Positions 53,466 to 61,886 of a stretch of DNA of 64,000 nt are shown here, piece after piece; positions within the stretch are counted from its first letter, which is position 1; each line of letters starts with the position of its first letter. Below the pieces are notes generated by a model. That model saw nothing but the letters and a program-made list of their open reading frames with translations, was not told the DNA's origin and did no database searches. The stretch is from Lysinibacillus contaminans (lineage in GTDB: Bacteria > Bacillota > Bacilli > Bacillales_A > Planococcaceae), in the NCBI RefSeq assembly GCF_001278945.1, contig NZ_LGRV01000003.1:1674001-1738000 (forward strand), written 5' to 3'. A program made the translations under genes and the position numbers.

Positions 53466-53966
53466 ATGAGCTACGATACTTATTATAGTGAGTTTGATGA
53501 AATAATGAATGATCCAATTATTGCTGGTCTCTTTCTGATGATTATTTTCGCGGGCCTTATATTCGCGATTATCGCTTACCTTATTACGGCACTTATTTAT
53601 TTCAAGACATCTAAAACAAATGGCTTTAGTGATGTTGCCTACATCGCGTGGATTCCACTACTTAATGTTTATAGTCTGTTCTTGTTGTCTGCAAATAGTG
53701 ATGATAACGCAACGAGTCGTGCCCTTGCGAAAAGAAATACACTGATTTATTTGGGGTTATTTATTGTATCTCTTTTCCCATTAATCGGTTTTATCGCTTC
53801 ACTCATAATGGCTGGTTTTATTCTTTATTACTCGTATCGATTAATGTATCGTTGGTCAGGTGAAACAGGCAAAGCTGTTCTTTACGTTATTTTATCGATT
53901 ATTACAGGTGGATTATTCTTTGCAATTTACGGCTTAATGCGTATGAACCAACCTTTCAAAGCTTAG
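53466..53966 (+). CDS. Four-helix membrane protein, paralogue 1
   Basis: 166 residues. N-terminal Tyr/Asp-rich motif SYDTYYSEFDE, helix 1 (about 18-45), FKTSKTNGFSDVAYIAWIPLLNVYSLFLLSAN, helices at about 90-130 and a final SGETGKAVLYVILSIITGGLFFAIYGLMRMN. GGAGG precedes the ATG. The protein 430 bases downstream is about 75 percent alike in many blocks, so a gene duplication. No family name is sure; similar four-helix proteins are widespread in Bacillales. Confidence 0.75.
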   Translation: MSYDTYYSEFDEIMNDPIIAGLFLMIIFAGLIFAIIAYLITALIYFKTSKTNGFSDVAYIAWIPLLNVYSLFLLSANSDDNATSRALAKRNTLIYLGLFIVSLFPLIGFIASLIMAGFILYYSYRLMYRWSGETGKAVLYVILSIITGGLFFAIYGLMRMNQPFKA

Positions 53967-53991
53967 TCGTTTATTCGAATAAGCTGCATAC

Positions 53992-54038
53992 AAAAAATCC
54001 TCTTTTCGTCTATATAGACCGAAAGAGGATTTTTTTTG
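53992..54038. terminator. Terminator after paralogue 1
   Basis: AAATCCTCTTT / AAAGAGGATTT with T8 on the right and A6 on the left. Confidence 0.85.
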
Positions 54039-54395
54039 TTTTTAGGACCATTAGCTGAATAACGTTACTAGCCTTAATGCTTCACAATCTGCTTGTTTGA
54101 TCTTGGAGCGAGCACATCCTAGAAAGCTTCCTATTTCAATATCCATCTCCATTTCCTCCTGTAATTCTCTGTTCCCTCAGTAGTACTATTGATTATGACC
54201 GCTAATAGCTTTATCTTCCTGCAGCTTTCATTGGACGTCCCCGGAAAACGCCTAGTAGGAATGGATATTAACCCCGAGCATGTTTACAAGTCCATAATAA
54301 CCCATTATAACTATATATTACTTATAAATAGGTATAGATTTATTATCTTAATATTGTTATGATTATCAAATATTTACTAGAAAAGGAGGGTTTTC

Positions 54396-54881
54396 ATGAA
54401 TTATGATACTAGTTATAGTGAATATGATGCAGGTTTAAGTATTTTATTAATTATCGCCATTTTAGTAGTCCTTGTATTAGCTATTATCGGTTATGTTATT
54501 TCTGCACTGATTTATTATAAGACGTCTAAAACAAATGGTTTTAGCGATGCTGCTTATATCGCTTGGATTCCGCTATTGAATGTTTATAGTCTGTTCCTAT
54601 TGACTGCAAGTGGTGATGATGACACAACGGTTCGTGCCGCTGCGAAAAAGAATACGCTTATCTATTTTGGGTTAATAATTGTTTCGTTTATTCCAATAAT
54701 CGGGATTATCGGTACACTTGGTGGGACTGGTTTCGTTCTTTATTACGCGTACCGATTACAGTATCGTTGGTCAGGTGAAACAGGCAAAGCTGTTCTTTAC
54801 GTTATTTTAACAATAATCACAGGTGGATTATTCTTTGCGATTTACGGCTTAATGCGTATGAACCGACCTTTCAAAGCTTAA
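54396..54881 (+). CDS. Four-helix membrane protein, paralogue 2
   Basis: 161 residues with the same layout as the gene at 53466: NYDTSYSEYDA start, YKTSKTNGFSDAAYIAWIPLLNVYSLFLLTAS, SGETGKAVLYVILTIITGGLFFAIYGLMRMNRPFKA end. Helix 1 and the mid helix differ most. GGAGGG precedes the ATG. Each copy keeps its own terminator with nearly the same stem, so the duplicated unit included the 3' region. Confidence 0.75.
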   Translation: MNYDTSYSEYDAGLSILLIIAILVVLVLAIIGYVISALIYYKTSKTNGFSDAAYIAWIPLLNVYSLFLLTASGDDDTTVRAAAKKNTLIYFGLIIVSFIPIIGIIGTLGGTGFVLYYAYRLQYRWSGETGKAVLYVILTIITGGLFFAIYGLMRMNRPFKA

Positions 54882-54891
54882 TCAAATGCAC

Positions 54892-54932
54892 AAAAAATCC
54901 TCTTTAGTCGATTAAGGCCAAAGAGGATTTTT
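54892..54932. terminator. Terminator after paralogue 2
   Basis: AAAAATCCTCTTT / AAAGAGGATTTTT with an eighteen-base loop; stem sequence as in the first paralogue's terminator. Confidence 0.8.
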
Positions 54933-55054
54933 CGTGTTTTAAAACCATTTATGATAGCTCTTGGCTCTCATAATATTTGCACCACTAAATATGGAACGAA
55001 AATCTCTCCGCCATTAATATTGAAGTGATGAAAAGAGAAAGTCAATTTCCTCAC

Positions 55055-55140
55055 AGTTTGTTGCTAACTTATGTCTAAAACAAAAACAGAGTTTGATCTA
55101 CAAATTGCAATAGAATCAACCCTGTATTTATTTTAGTATT
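55055..55140 (+). repeat. Dispersed hairpin repeat R2, copy c
   Basis: TCACAGTTTGTTGCTAAC, AAAACAAAAACAGAGTTTGATC, then TCAACCCTGT: the third copy of the GTTGCTAAC + CAGAGTT hairpin repeat, with weaker pairing than copies a and b. Confidence 0.5.
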
Positions 55141-55197
55141 TAAGAAATTGTTTTTATTAAATGGCGCTGTTAAATAATGTTTATATACAGTCTAACA

Positions 55198-55231
55198 GTT
55201 AGAGGGGCTATTAAATAAAGCGCCTCTAACG
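55198..55231. terminator. GTTAGAGG hairpin downstream of the lipoprotein gene
   Basis: GTTAGAGGGGC / GCGCCTCTAAC, about ten pairs. It lies 74 bases past the stop of the minus-strand lipoprotein and could terminate it, although T-run is weak. Confidence 0.4.
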
Positions 55232-55304
55232 TATTTTATAAATATTGTGCCTTAACTAAAAATGCAGATTATGCTCATTTGGCGAAGCTGTTTGTCAGTA
55301 CATT

Positions 55305-55925
55305 CTAATGGTTTTCATCGGTAAAAGTCAGTGTGACTGCCTGGACTAAATCCATTTCTTCAAATCTTGAAGGAGAAAAGAAATCTTCCATAGCATAGCT
55401 TTCCATACTGGAACCGCTGTCGTAAATCATAATAGCAACAGGTATTTCTTTATTGATTTCAATCTTTTGAAAATCTGTCAGAAAACCTATTGAAGATGCT
55501 AAGATTTCATAATCGACATCCAGTGTATCGGTTTTATATGAAGCCAGCGCCGTTGTGTTGATGTTGAAATCTACTGCATAGTTGTCTTTAAGTATCATTG
55601 CAAACGTACCTTCTAAGCTATCATCTGGATTGGCATCCGGCCCTAATAATACCTGTCCGCCTCCCATAACACTCCAAGTGTCGTCATCCTTCAAAGTATA
55701 AACATTAACTTTAAGACTTCTTGCAGTTTTAGGAGCTTTGAAAGATACGATATTTGTATCCTTTTCAAGTCCTAACGACTCCAAAAGATATGTATCACTT
55801 TCTGATAACTCATAGGGTGCAACGCCTTCCTTACTGAGCGATTTCGGTATATCTGTGTTGTTTGAACAAGCAGAAAACACTATTGTCGAAACAATAACTA
55901 AAAATATTGTAAAAAACTTTCTTAT
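55305..55925 (-). CDS. Lipoprotein with non-standard ATA start
   Basis: A strong GAGGAGG ribosome site is followed after 8 bases by ATA-AGA-AAG, exactly where ATG of a lipoprotein (R-K-F-F-T-I-F-L-V-I-V-S-T-I-V-F-S-A-C) should be. The nearest regular start in frame is an ATG at 55997, upstream of the ribosome site, giving an unlikely extra 24 residues. The mature part (about 190 residues) has strand blocks such as LKVNVYTLKDDDTWSVMGG and EINKEIPVAIMIYDSGSS. It could be a start-codon mutant with low expression or use ATA. Family not known. Confidence 0.55.
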   Translation of the reverse strand: MRKFFTIFLVIVSTIVFSACSNNTDIPKSLSKEGVAPYELSESDTYLLESLGLEKDTNIVSFKAPKTARSLKVNVYTLKDDDTWSVMGGGQVLLGPDANPDDSLEGTFAMILKDNYAVDFNINTTALASYKTDTLDVDYEILASSIGFLTDFQKIEINKEIPVAIMIYDSGSSMESYAMEDFFSPSRFEEMDLVQAVTLTFTDENH

Positions 55926-56087
55926 TCTGATTACCTCCTCATAATATAAATTCCTCTTACTTGATAAATATTCAGTTATACGAACCATAATACTCATAAT
56001 AATGATTATTTAAATTCTCGTTAATACTATTACAAAATAGGTTGTAAAACAACGACGGCAACAATTCTACCACAGTGCTATGCCTTC

Positions 56088-56215
56088 TATCTTGCGATAC
56101 GACCTACACCGGGAAGTGACTGGATTAATTCATATTCTTCGAGTTGTGCCATCAATTGATCAATCTCACGCTCCAACGTAGAAAGTTGTTGTCGGTACGC
56201 TTGAAGTAACAGTAG
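56088..56215 (-). pseudogene. IS110-family transposase fragment
   Basis: Frame: [37 protein letters not shown] in pieces, the LPGVG motif that opens the C-terminal domain of IS110 transposases, then stop. Directly fused to the IS1595 fragment. Confidence 0.6.
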
Positions 56216-56300
56216 AGGTAGCCATCCAAATAATACGTACCAACGCCTTGAAATCGTTCCATCCATCCTTTCAAACCGCGATGAAAGTTATTAACGTGTT
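56215..56300 (-). pseudogene. IS1595-family transposase fragment
   Basis: Frame reads [27 protein letters not shown], the C-terminal end of IS1595/ISXO2-type DDE transposases. The junction at about 56215 with IS110 sequence suggests successive deletions in the stretch 55998-56823, whose rest holds no gene. Confidence 0.6.
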
Positions 56301-56823
56301 GTATGTGGAATATCCCATTTTTACTCTTTGATTTTGATCAAGATTAATTGTTTCGTGTTTAAGATATTTGTTGCTGCAAATTTTTATAGTTGGTAGCTGT
56401 ATCCGTGCATAACAAGATTAGACGAAACACAGCTATTCAAATCAACTTTTCATTGTCTTAATGATTTGTAGCTGTTAAATGCTTTCTTTTCTTTTGAAAC
56501 TAATTAAGTAAACAATAAAAAAGGCTGTTTTCATATAGATTATGGCTCTCTTGAAAACACTGATTATGGTTGAATAAAAAGCAGTTTCAGGATGGGTTCA
56601 ATAATGTAGCGATATGTGTACGAAACAGCCGGAGAATTAAAGAAAGCAGATCAACTAGCCTTTTTTAAGGCAATGAAACTAGACCTATATCAAAAAAGAT
56701 AATAGAATGGAAAAATTACTTCCTTAGATCAAAGAGTCTCGTTAAACTATCATATTCATCCATCAAACTAATAATTTCTTCTATATATTTTTGCTTTTTC
56801 ACTAGGGCTACCTCTTTTCGCTT

Positions 56824-57666
56824 TTATTCTATGCCCCGTTTTTTCATTTCCTCGAAGCAATATGCTACTAGATCTCGTACATCTCGATTTTTACTATCCA
56901 TTAGCTCGTGCAATACTTCTAGTAAATAGTCATCCTCAAGCATTCCTTCATTTTCACCACTTGAACAGCACGTTAGCACCATCATTAAATAGAAATGCAC
57001 TTTCGGTTTCTCATGACGGCGCATTTTCTCTAGTAGATGACGAATACATTCGTTCGTCGTACCTAGCACCTTGTCCAACAAGCGATTGATTTGTGCAGGT
57101 GAACCTTTCTCAATCGTCACATCGATTTCTTTTATCAACTCTTCCTGTTGCGCTAGTCCGAAAGGTTGCTCCTCTAACTCAACTTCTTCAATAAAAGGCT
57201 CCAAGCTATTCAAAAATAAATCAAAGCTTTTTGTCAATGTAAATTGCTGATCCATCTCTGCATCAATAAATGTGACAATTGGTTGCTTTCTTTTTCGGTA
57301 ATCAAGACATATGAAAATCGGTGCCTCTCCCGCAATGATGACTAATTTTTTACTTCGAATGCCCCACTCTTTACGTAAATAAAAATTATCGCGTAAGCCT
57401 GGGCCTTCTCCAACACCATACAGCCCATTAATAGACACAAAATTATTTGCCCAACTATTTGGTACATCTGTCGGACAATATGTATATTTTAATGAAAATC
57501 CGTTTTTTTGAAGCAGCAGCTCACTGTACAAAGCAGGTAATTCCAATTGTAGTTCGTTTTCTAATGCAATGATTGCTTCTTCGTTAATTTCACCACAATC
57601 ATAGTAATCTTCTTCAAGCTCTTGCCAGTACAAATCCATCTCACCAATCTTTTTTTCCAAGAACAC
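56824..57666 (-). CDS. SMI1/KNR4 (SUKH) protein with C-terminal extension
   Basis: 280 residues. The SUKH domain (about 30-170) reads ALENELQLELPALYSELLLQKNGFS, WANNFVSINGLYGVGEGPGL, KLVIIAGEAPIFICLDYRKRKQPIVTFID and FDLFLNSLEP. A helical C-terminal part (about 180-280) is unassigned and may be a HEAT-like addition. GTG start 57666 after AGGAAAC. SUKH proteins often confer immunity to secreted toxins; none seen alongside. Confidence 0.82.
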   Translation of the reverse strand: MFLEKKIGEMDLYWQELEEDYYDCGEINEEAIIALENELQLELPALYSELLLQKNGFSLKYTYCPTDVPNSWANNFVSINGLYGVGEGPGLRDNFYLRKEWGIRSKKLVIIAGEAPIFICLDYRKRKQPIVTFIDAEMDQQFTLTKSFDLFLNSLEPFIEEVELEEQPFGLAQQEELIKEIDVTIEKGSPAQINRLLDKVLGTTNECIRHLLEKMRRHEKPKVHFYLMMVLTCCSSGENEGMLEDDYLLEVLHELMDSKNRDVRDLVAYCFEEMKKRGIE

Positions 57667-57734
57667 GTTTCCTCACGCTTTCTAGTCACAACCATTATCT
57701 TTGGACTTATTTAAACATCTAACCGAATATTATT

Positions 57735-57803
57735 ATTGAACTAACTTGCGTCATTCGCACAAGAAGCGACTGCTCTAATTGAACAATCGCCCCGTTCGTT
57801 GAA
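57735..57803 (+). repeat. 3' cassette-like element, type 2, copy D
   Basis: TTGAACTAACTTGCGTCATT, CGCACAAGAAGCGACTGCTC, TAATTGAACAATCGCCCCG, TTCGTTGAA. Imperfect palindrome with outer arms TTGAACTAAC / GTTCGTTGAA and inner GCGA / TCGC. It lies immediately 3' of the reductase gene (minus strand). Homologous over full length to 28576. Confidence 0.65.
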
Positions 57804-57813
57804 TAATATATTT

Positions 57814-58347
57814 TTAATTTTTAACACTATAATGTAGTTCCACAAATTGGTTGAAGGTCCTAGTTCCTTTCAATGTAAGGTCTAGTTGATGATCTCCTTT
57901 TTTAAATAACGGAATTCCTTTTCCAATTATAGTTGGGGCAACTGTTAAAATAATTTCATCAACTAATTTTTCTTTTACAAAATGATGTAACAATTCTCCT
58001 CCACCAACAATCCAAATATTTCTTCCTTCTTGATTCTTCAATTTATTAGTAACACTAACTACATCATCATTAATAAATTGGACATCTTCCGTATTTTCAA
58101 TTGAAGATCTTGTAAAAACATAACATTCTTTATTTTTATATGGGAATTCCCCTGTTTCGTGTCTTATTATCCAATCATACGTTTTTTTACCCATTATTAC
58201 TGTATCTACTGTTTCATAAAACTCTGAATATCCGTTATCACCTTCACCTTCAACATTAAATAGCCATTCTAAAGACTCATCTTCCGCAGCTATATACCCA
58301 TCTAAACTCGCGGCAATATACAATACCAAATTTCGTTTTTTACTCAT
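57814..58347 (-). CDS. DHFR/RibD-like reductase
   Basis: 177 residues from ATG 58347 (AAGGAGG upstream; frame extends to 58419 without a site). Typical RibD C-terminal/DHFR-like pattern: LVLYIAASLDGYIAAEDESLEWL at the start, VIMGKKTYDW, IWIVGGGELLHHFV and PTIIGKGIPLF. Members reduce pterin- or pyrimidine-type substrates with NADPH; the precise one is unknown. Ends 11 bases before the cassette-like element. Confidence 0.9.
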   Translation of the reverse strand: MSKKRNLVLYIAASLDGYIAAEDESLEWLFNVEGEGDNGYSEFYETVDTVIMGKKTYDWIIRHETGEFPYKNKECYVFTRSSIENTEDVQFINDDVVSVTNKLKNQEGRNIWIVGGGELLHHFVKEKLVDEIILTVAPTIIGKGIPLFKKGDHQLDLTLKGTRTFNQFVELHYSVKN

Positions 58348-58436
58348 AATATCCTCCTTATAGACAACAACGGAATGTACGTTCTTATTTATTGTAGCAG
58401 TGATTTTCCCACGCTTCAACTAAACTGCTGTAACCG

Positions 58437-58682
58437 TTAGTACAATAACATATAGATTAAAAGGAAAATTATTAGTATCCTCATCACTATTTTCAAATAT
58501 AAAAAAATGGATTTCTTGTCTTTTCTTAAATCTCGTACTTCATTTACTAGTAAACTTATAAATATTAAAATGAATGCGACTTCTGTTAAATTATCATAAG
58601 CAAACCCAAGTATGGCTAGTAGTAATGCGACGCTAGCAATAACAATTTGTATCTTATCTAACTTATTAAAAGTTTTTTTCAT
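58437..58682 (-). CDS. Small membrane protein, hypothetical
   Basis: 81 residues, three hydrophobic segments (about 12-28, 30-44 and 60-80) with a charged RDLRKDKK loop. GGAAAGGAG precedes the ATG. No family recognised. 90 bases upstream of the reductase on the same strand. Confidence 0.55.
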   Translation of the reverse strand: MKKTFNKLDKIQIVIASVALLLAILGFAYDNLTEVAFILIFISLLVNEVRDLRKDKKSIFLYLKIVMRILIIFLLIYMLLY

Positions 58683-58927
58683 CGTTTCTCCTTTCCATCT
58701 TGGGTCTCGTCAGAAAAAAGTAGATTTAAAATGTTAATAATATGCACAATTTTATACATTAAAGTTGATAGTGCAACCTTATTCTAAATGCCCGCAAACC
58801 TCTGATATGACTAACTTAAAAAAAAGGTGTATAAAACACCGTATAATTAATGTTCATACAAAAAGCCACAAAATGTTGATTTTGAACTGCTCCCTGTCAA
58901 GTAGACAGCGGAAATAATAAAAATACT

Positions 58928-59794
58928 TTAAGCGGCTTGAACCCTGTATTCTAGAGGGCTTAAGCCGTTTAATTTTTCTTGGTAACGTTCGTTGTTATAG
59001 AACTTGATGTACGTATCGATGGCGTGCTTTAATGCTTCAAACGACTCGAACTTATATAAATAATACTTCTCTACTTTTAAGGTTCCCCAAAATGCTTCAA
59101 TAGGACCGTTATCGATGCAACGTCCTACTCTAGACATACTGTGAATCATTTCTGCTTTATCCATGATTTGCTTGAATTCTTTCGATGTATATTGGTAACC
59201 ACGATCGCTATGTAAAAGAGGGAATTCATTCTCGTTTAATGTTCGTATAGCGGGTCTTACCGTCTTAAAAACTAGGTCATTATTATTCGAATGCCCCAAT
59301 ACGTAACTCACAATGGACTTATCATAGAGATCAATAATCGCACTTAAATAAGCCTTTTTCCCTTTGCCATACTTAAACTCTGTGACGTCTGTACACCACT
59401 TTTGATTCGGTTTTTCTGCAGTAAATTCACGCGCTAATACATTTTCAGCCACATAATCCGGCTTTACTTTAGGGTACTTTTTCCGGCGTCGTCGAATAAC
59501 CGCCTCCAAGCCGCAAATTTGCATCAGGCGATAAATTCGTTTCTTATTCACTTTCTTTAAACCTTTGGTTTCGCGTTTGCGATTAATGGTCATCGTAATG
59601 CGACGATAGCCGTATATGCCATCTACTTGTGGATATAAATGTTGGATAGACTCCACTAGCTGTTGGTTTTCCAGTTCCTGCGCAGCTGGTTTACGATTTA
59701 ACCATTTGTAGTAAGCTGCTCGGGATACCTTGGCGATTTTACATAATAAAACGATTGATAAGTTTTCATTCTTCGCTAGTTCTTGAATCGCCAT
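58928..59794 (-). CDS. IS3-family transposase OrfB (DDE)
   Basis: 288 residues. HTH_21-type start (LSIVLLCKIAKVSRAAYYKWLNRK), then the rve integrase core with NQKWCTDVTEF (first Asp), HSDRGYQYTS (second Asp) and NGPIEAFWGTLKVEKYY (Glu), ending YNNERYQEKLNGLSPLEYR. Its frame is open upstream into orfA in the -1 phase, so it is probably made as an OrfAB fusion by ribosomal frameshifting. Confidence 0.93.
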   Translation of the reverse strand: MAIQELAKNENLSIVLLCKIAKVSRAAYYKWLNRKPAAQELENQQLVESIQHLYPQVDGIYGYRRITMTINRKRETKGLKKVNKKRIYRLMQICGLEAVIRRRRKKYPKVKPDYVAENVLAREFTAEKPNQKWCTDVTEFKYGKGKKAYLSAIIDLYDKSIVSYVLGHSNNNDLVFKTVRPAIRTLNENEFPLLHSDRGYQYTSKEFKQIMDKAEMIHSMSRVGRCIDNGPIEAFWGTLKVEKYYLYKFESFEALKHAIDTYIKFYNNERYQEKLNGLSPLEYRVQAA

Positions 59795-59820
59795 ATACCG
59801 GTTTTGAATACGAATTCTAC

Positions 59821-60501
59821 TTAACGACGCCTCCTTTCGATTTCCTCTAACTTTTTTAAAAGTAAATTTTCTGCACGTAATCGTTCATTTTCACGTTCCA
59901 TCTGTTGAATTCTTAAACGTAATTCATCCTCTGGTGTTCGTTCTTCAGCTGGTTTTGTTCGACCACGTTGATCTTGAAGTGCTTCTTCACCATTTTGTTC
60001 AAATTTACGTACCCATAGGTAAACTTGTTGGTAAGATACCTCATATTGTGCTGCTGTTTCCTGATAATTTTTGTCACTCGCTAGGCAAGCTTTTACGATT
60101 TCAATACGCTCATCTACAGTTGTTTTTCTTCCTTTAGTCATAGTTTGGCTCATTCCTTTACCCGAATCGTTTAATTCACTATGACAAGTATAGATTTTCA
60201 ACCACTTTTTGAAAACTGATAAACTACTTATCCCGTATTTGGCGAGGATCTCGAACATGGAGTAGTTCTTAGTTAAATAATCTTCTACAGCACTCCGCTT
60301 TAATTCCTCTGAGTACACCTTATTTTTCTTAGGTCGAATTAAGGCTTCTACCCCGCCATATTTATACAGAGCACGCCATACTTGTAGAGTTGTCATGTTT
60401 ACTGAAAACATTGTGCAGATTTCTTCGAGAGTATGACGACCTTCCTCTAAATATTGAAGTGCTAAAATTTTTACATCTGGTGAAAATGATTTTTTAGGCA
60501 T
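59821..60501 (-). CDS. IS3-family transposase OrfA, two HTH domains
   Basis: 226 residues from ATG 60501 (GGGGAG upstream). Two successive helix-turn-helix modules (FSPDVKILALQYLEEGRHTLEEICTMFSVNMTTLQVW and GRKTTVDERIEIVKACLASDKNYQETAAQYEVSYQQVYLWV), then a leucine zipper (LRLRIQQMERENERLRAENLLLKKLEE). A slippery A-AAA-AAG is at 59861-59867 in the zipper end, from which -1 frameshifting joins OrfB. Longer than classical OrfA (about 100-170), IS150-group style. Confidence 0.9.
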   Translation of the reverse strand: MPKKSFSPDVKILALQYLEEGRHTLEEICTMFSVNMTTLQVWRALYKYGGVEALIRPKKNKVYSEELKRSAVEDYLTKNYSMFEILAKYGISSLSVFKKWLKIYTCHSELNDSGKGMSQTMTKGRKTTVDERIEIVKACLASDKNYQETAAQYEVSYQQVYLWVRKFEQNGEEALQDQRGRTKPAEERTPEDELRLRIQQMERENERLRAENLLLKKLEEIERRRR

Positions 60502-60563
60502 GAAAAAACTCCCCATTTAATAAACAGATTTTATTTTTTAATCTGTCTACCTAATGGGGAGCA

Positions 60564-60652
60564 TATCATTTAACAACATTTTTGGCTTTTAAGTGTGTCA
60601 CCAAACTTTCATTTGGGAACGTTATTTAACTGTAAGGTGTATAAGCTATTAT
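60564..60652 (-). repeat. 3' cassette-like element, type 1, copy G (split by the IS)
   Basis: On the minus strand: CAGTTAAATAACGTTCCCAAATG, AAAGTTTGGTGACACAC, TTAAAAGCCAAAAATGTTG, TTAAATGATA then the IS; the hairpin's other arm is at 58857-58887. Block for block like copy A (27811-27885). Located immediately 3' of the MBL hydrolase gene. Confidence 0.75.
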
Positions 60653-60694
60653 CAAAAAAACATGATCCACACAATAATTAGCGTTAATTTTTTT

Positions 60695-61522
60695 CTATTT
60701 ATTTAATATTATTTTTTTTCCTGTTGGAAAAGGTTGCAACTTCTCTTTTAAAATATTTTTTAGGATTTTGTATCCTTTAGAACCAGTGCAATGACAAGAG
60801 TACATTGAATGAATAGGCATTTCATTTAACTCATTACCAATAATATCAATTTCCTCTTTTGTTTTACCAAGTGTATTAACAATAGGTATTCCGATTAAAT
60901 GAAATCCTCCTACTATTGCTTCAATATTTTTATTCGGAAATTTCTCCAAAGCGATTTTAGCCATATTTACAATTCCATGATGACTACAACCAGTGAATAA
61001 GACAATACCCTCTTCACTTTCTATGACTAACATAATTTCATGATTAAAATTATCCAATTCTTTGTTACTGCCTTTATAAAGGTTTTTTGTATATTCATTT
61101 GTCGGGTTTAAAGCAATAATATGAATACCCTTCGCTATTTCAATATCCTTTTGTACAAAACATAATCGATTTCCATAAACTTTTTTTATACTATCTTTTG
61201 CTCCTACATTATGATAGTACATTCCTAATTTAAGCCAATGAGGGTCTAATGCATATTGTGATAAATATATTTTTGCATGTTTGTTTATATGGTTTAGATA
61301 GCTTAAACCGCCAATATGATCAGAATGCCCATGAGAAATAATTATAGTATGTGCTTTACTTAAATCTATCCCCATAGTTTGTGCATTTTTTATATAAGAT
61401 TTATCAGGACCCGTATCAAAAATGATATTCATTTGTTCAGTTTCAATATAAACAGATAATCCATGTTTTGCAGTTAAATTATTGTTTTGTTTAGTATTTT
61501 CAAGGAGAGCCGTAATTTTCAA
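60695..61522 (-). CDS. MBL-fold metallohydrolase (COG1237-like)
   Basis: 275 residues. MKITALLENTK at the start, IIFDTGPD, SHGHSDHIGGL with H64, H66, D68, H69, VLFTGCSHHGIVN and GGFHL. This is the pattern of the dihydropterin-type metallo-beta-lactamase subgroup (COG1237). Enzyme activity not determined. Followed by the IS-disrupted cassette-like element. Confidence 0.88.
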   Translation of the reverse strand: MKITALLENTKQNNNLTAKHGLSVYIETEQMNIIFDTGPDKSYIKNAQTMGIDLSKAHTIIISHGHSDHIGGLSYLNHINKHAKIYLSQYALDPHWLKLGMYYHNVGAKDSIKKVYGNRLCFVQKDIEIAKGIHIIALNPTNEYTKNLYKGSNKELDNFNHEIMLVIESEEGIVLFTGCSHHGIVNMAKIALEKFPNKNIEAIVGGFHLIGIPIVNTLGKTKEEIDIIGNELNEMPIHSMYSCHCTGSKGYKILKNILKEKLQPFPTGKKIILNK

Positions 61523-61636
61523 CTAAAACACCTACTTTCTTTGATTTCTTGCTGAGTATTCTGTTCTTTTGTTTAAGTAAATTACCACTAACTCTTCTTA
61601 TATTTTAACATAAATATCCAATTTGGTTTTCGAGCG

Positions 61637-61706
61637 TTATTCAAGGTAATGGTCCGATTGTTGAATAATGAAAATGCACGCAAAGCGAGGTTTGGGGACA
61701 TACTGA
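61637..61706. repeat. Possible degenerate cassette-like element
   Basis: GCGTTATTCAAGGTAATGG, TCCGATTGTTGAATAATG, then CACGCAAAGCG: partial palindrome with GTTATTCAA / TTGAATAA. It is in the 364-base gap between MBL and MDR genes. Confidence 0.3.
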
Positions 61707-61732
61707 TTATAAGCAGCATAATCACACACAAA

Positions 61733-61763
61733 AAGGACCGACTTTTGTTAAAAGTCGGTCCTT
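61733..61763 (-). terminator. Terminator of the MDR oxidoreductase gene
   Basis: Perfect 14-base arms AAGGACCGACTTTT / AAAAGTCGGTCCTT with GTT loop, then TTTTTG on the minus strand. Confidence 0.85.
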
Positions 61764-61886
61764 ATGTATACGCTATAAAATCTTGTTGCACTAAAGCTCC
61801 AATTAGTTGATTAAAAATAACTAATTGTCTTTTTTCTCATCATCAAGTTTTCTTGAACAGTAGAAACATAATTAGATTGCCTTTCT

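Larger units (their letters stand above)
58888..60563 (-). mobile_element. IS3-family (IS150-group-like) insertion sequence, intact
   Basis: 1,676 bases with terminal inverted repeats TGCTCCCxxxxxAGTAGACAG (58888-58908) and its partner CTGTCTACCTAATGGGGAGCA (60543-60563), TG...CA ends, and overlapping orfA and orfB. No target duplication is visible (AAC left, TAT right). The flanks together form a hairpin (AAAAGCCAxAAAATGTTG / CAACATTTTTGGCTTTT), so the element sits in the loop of a cassette-like repeat. Confidence 0.92.
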
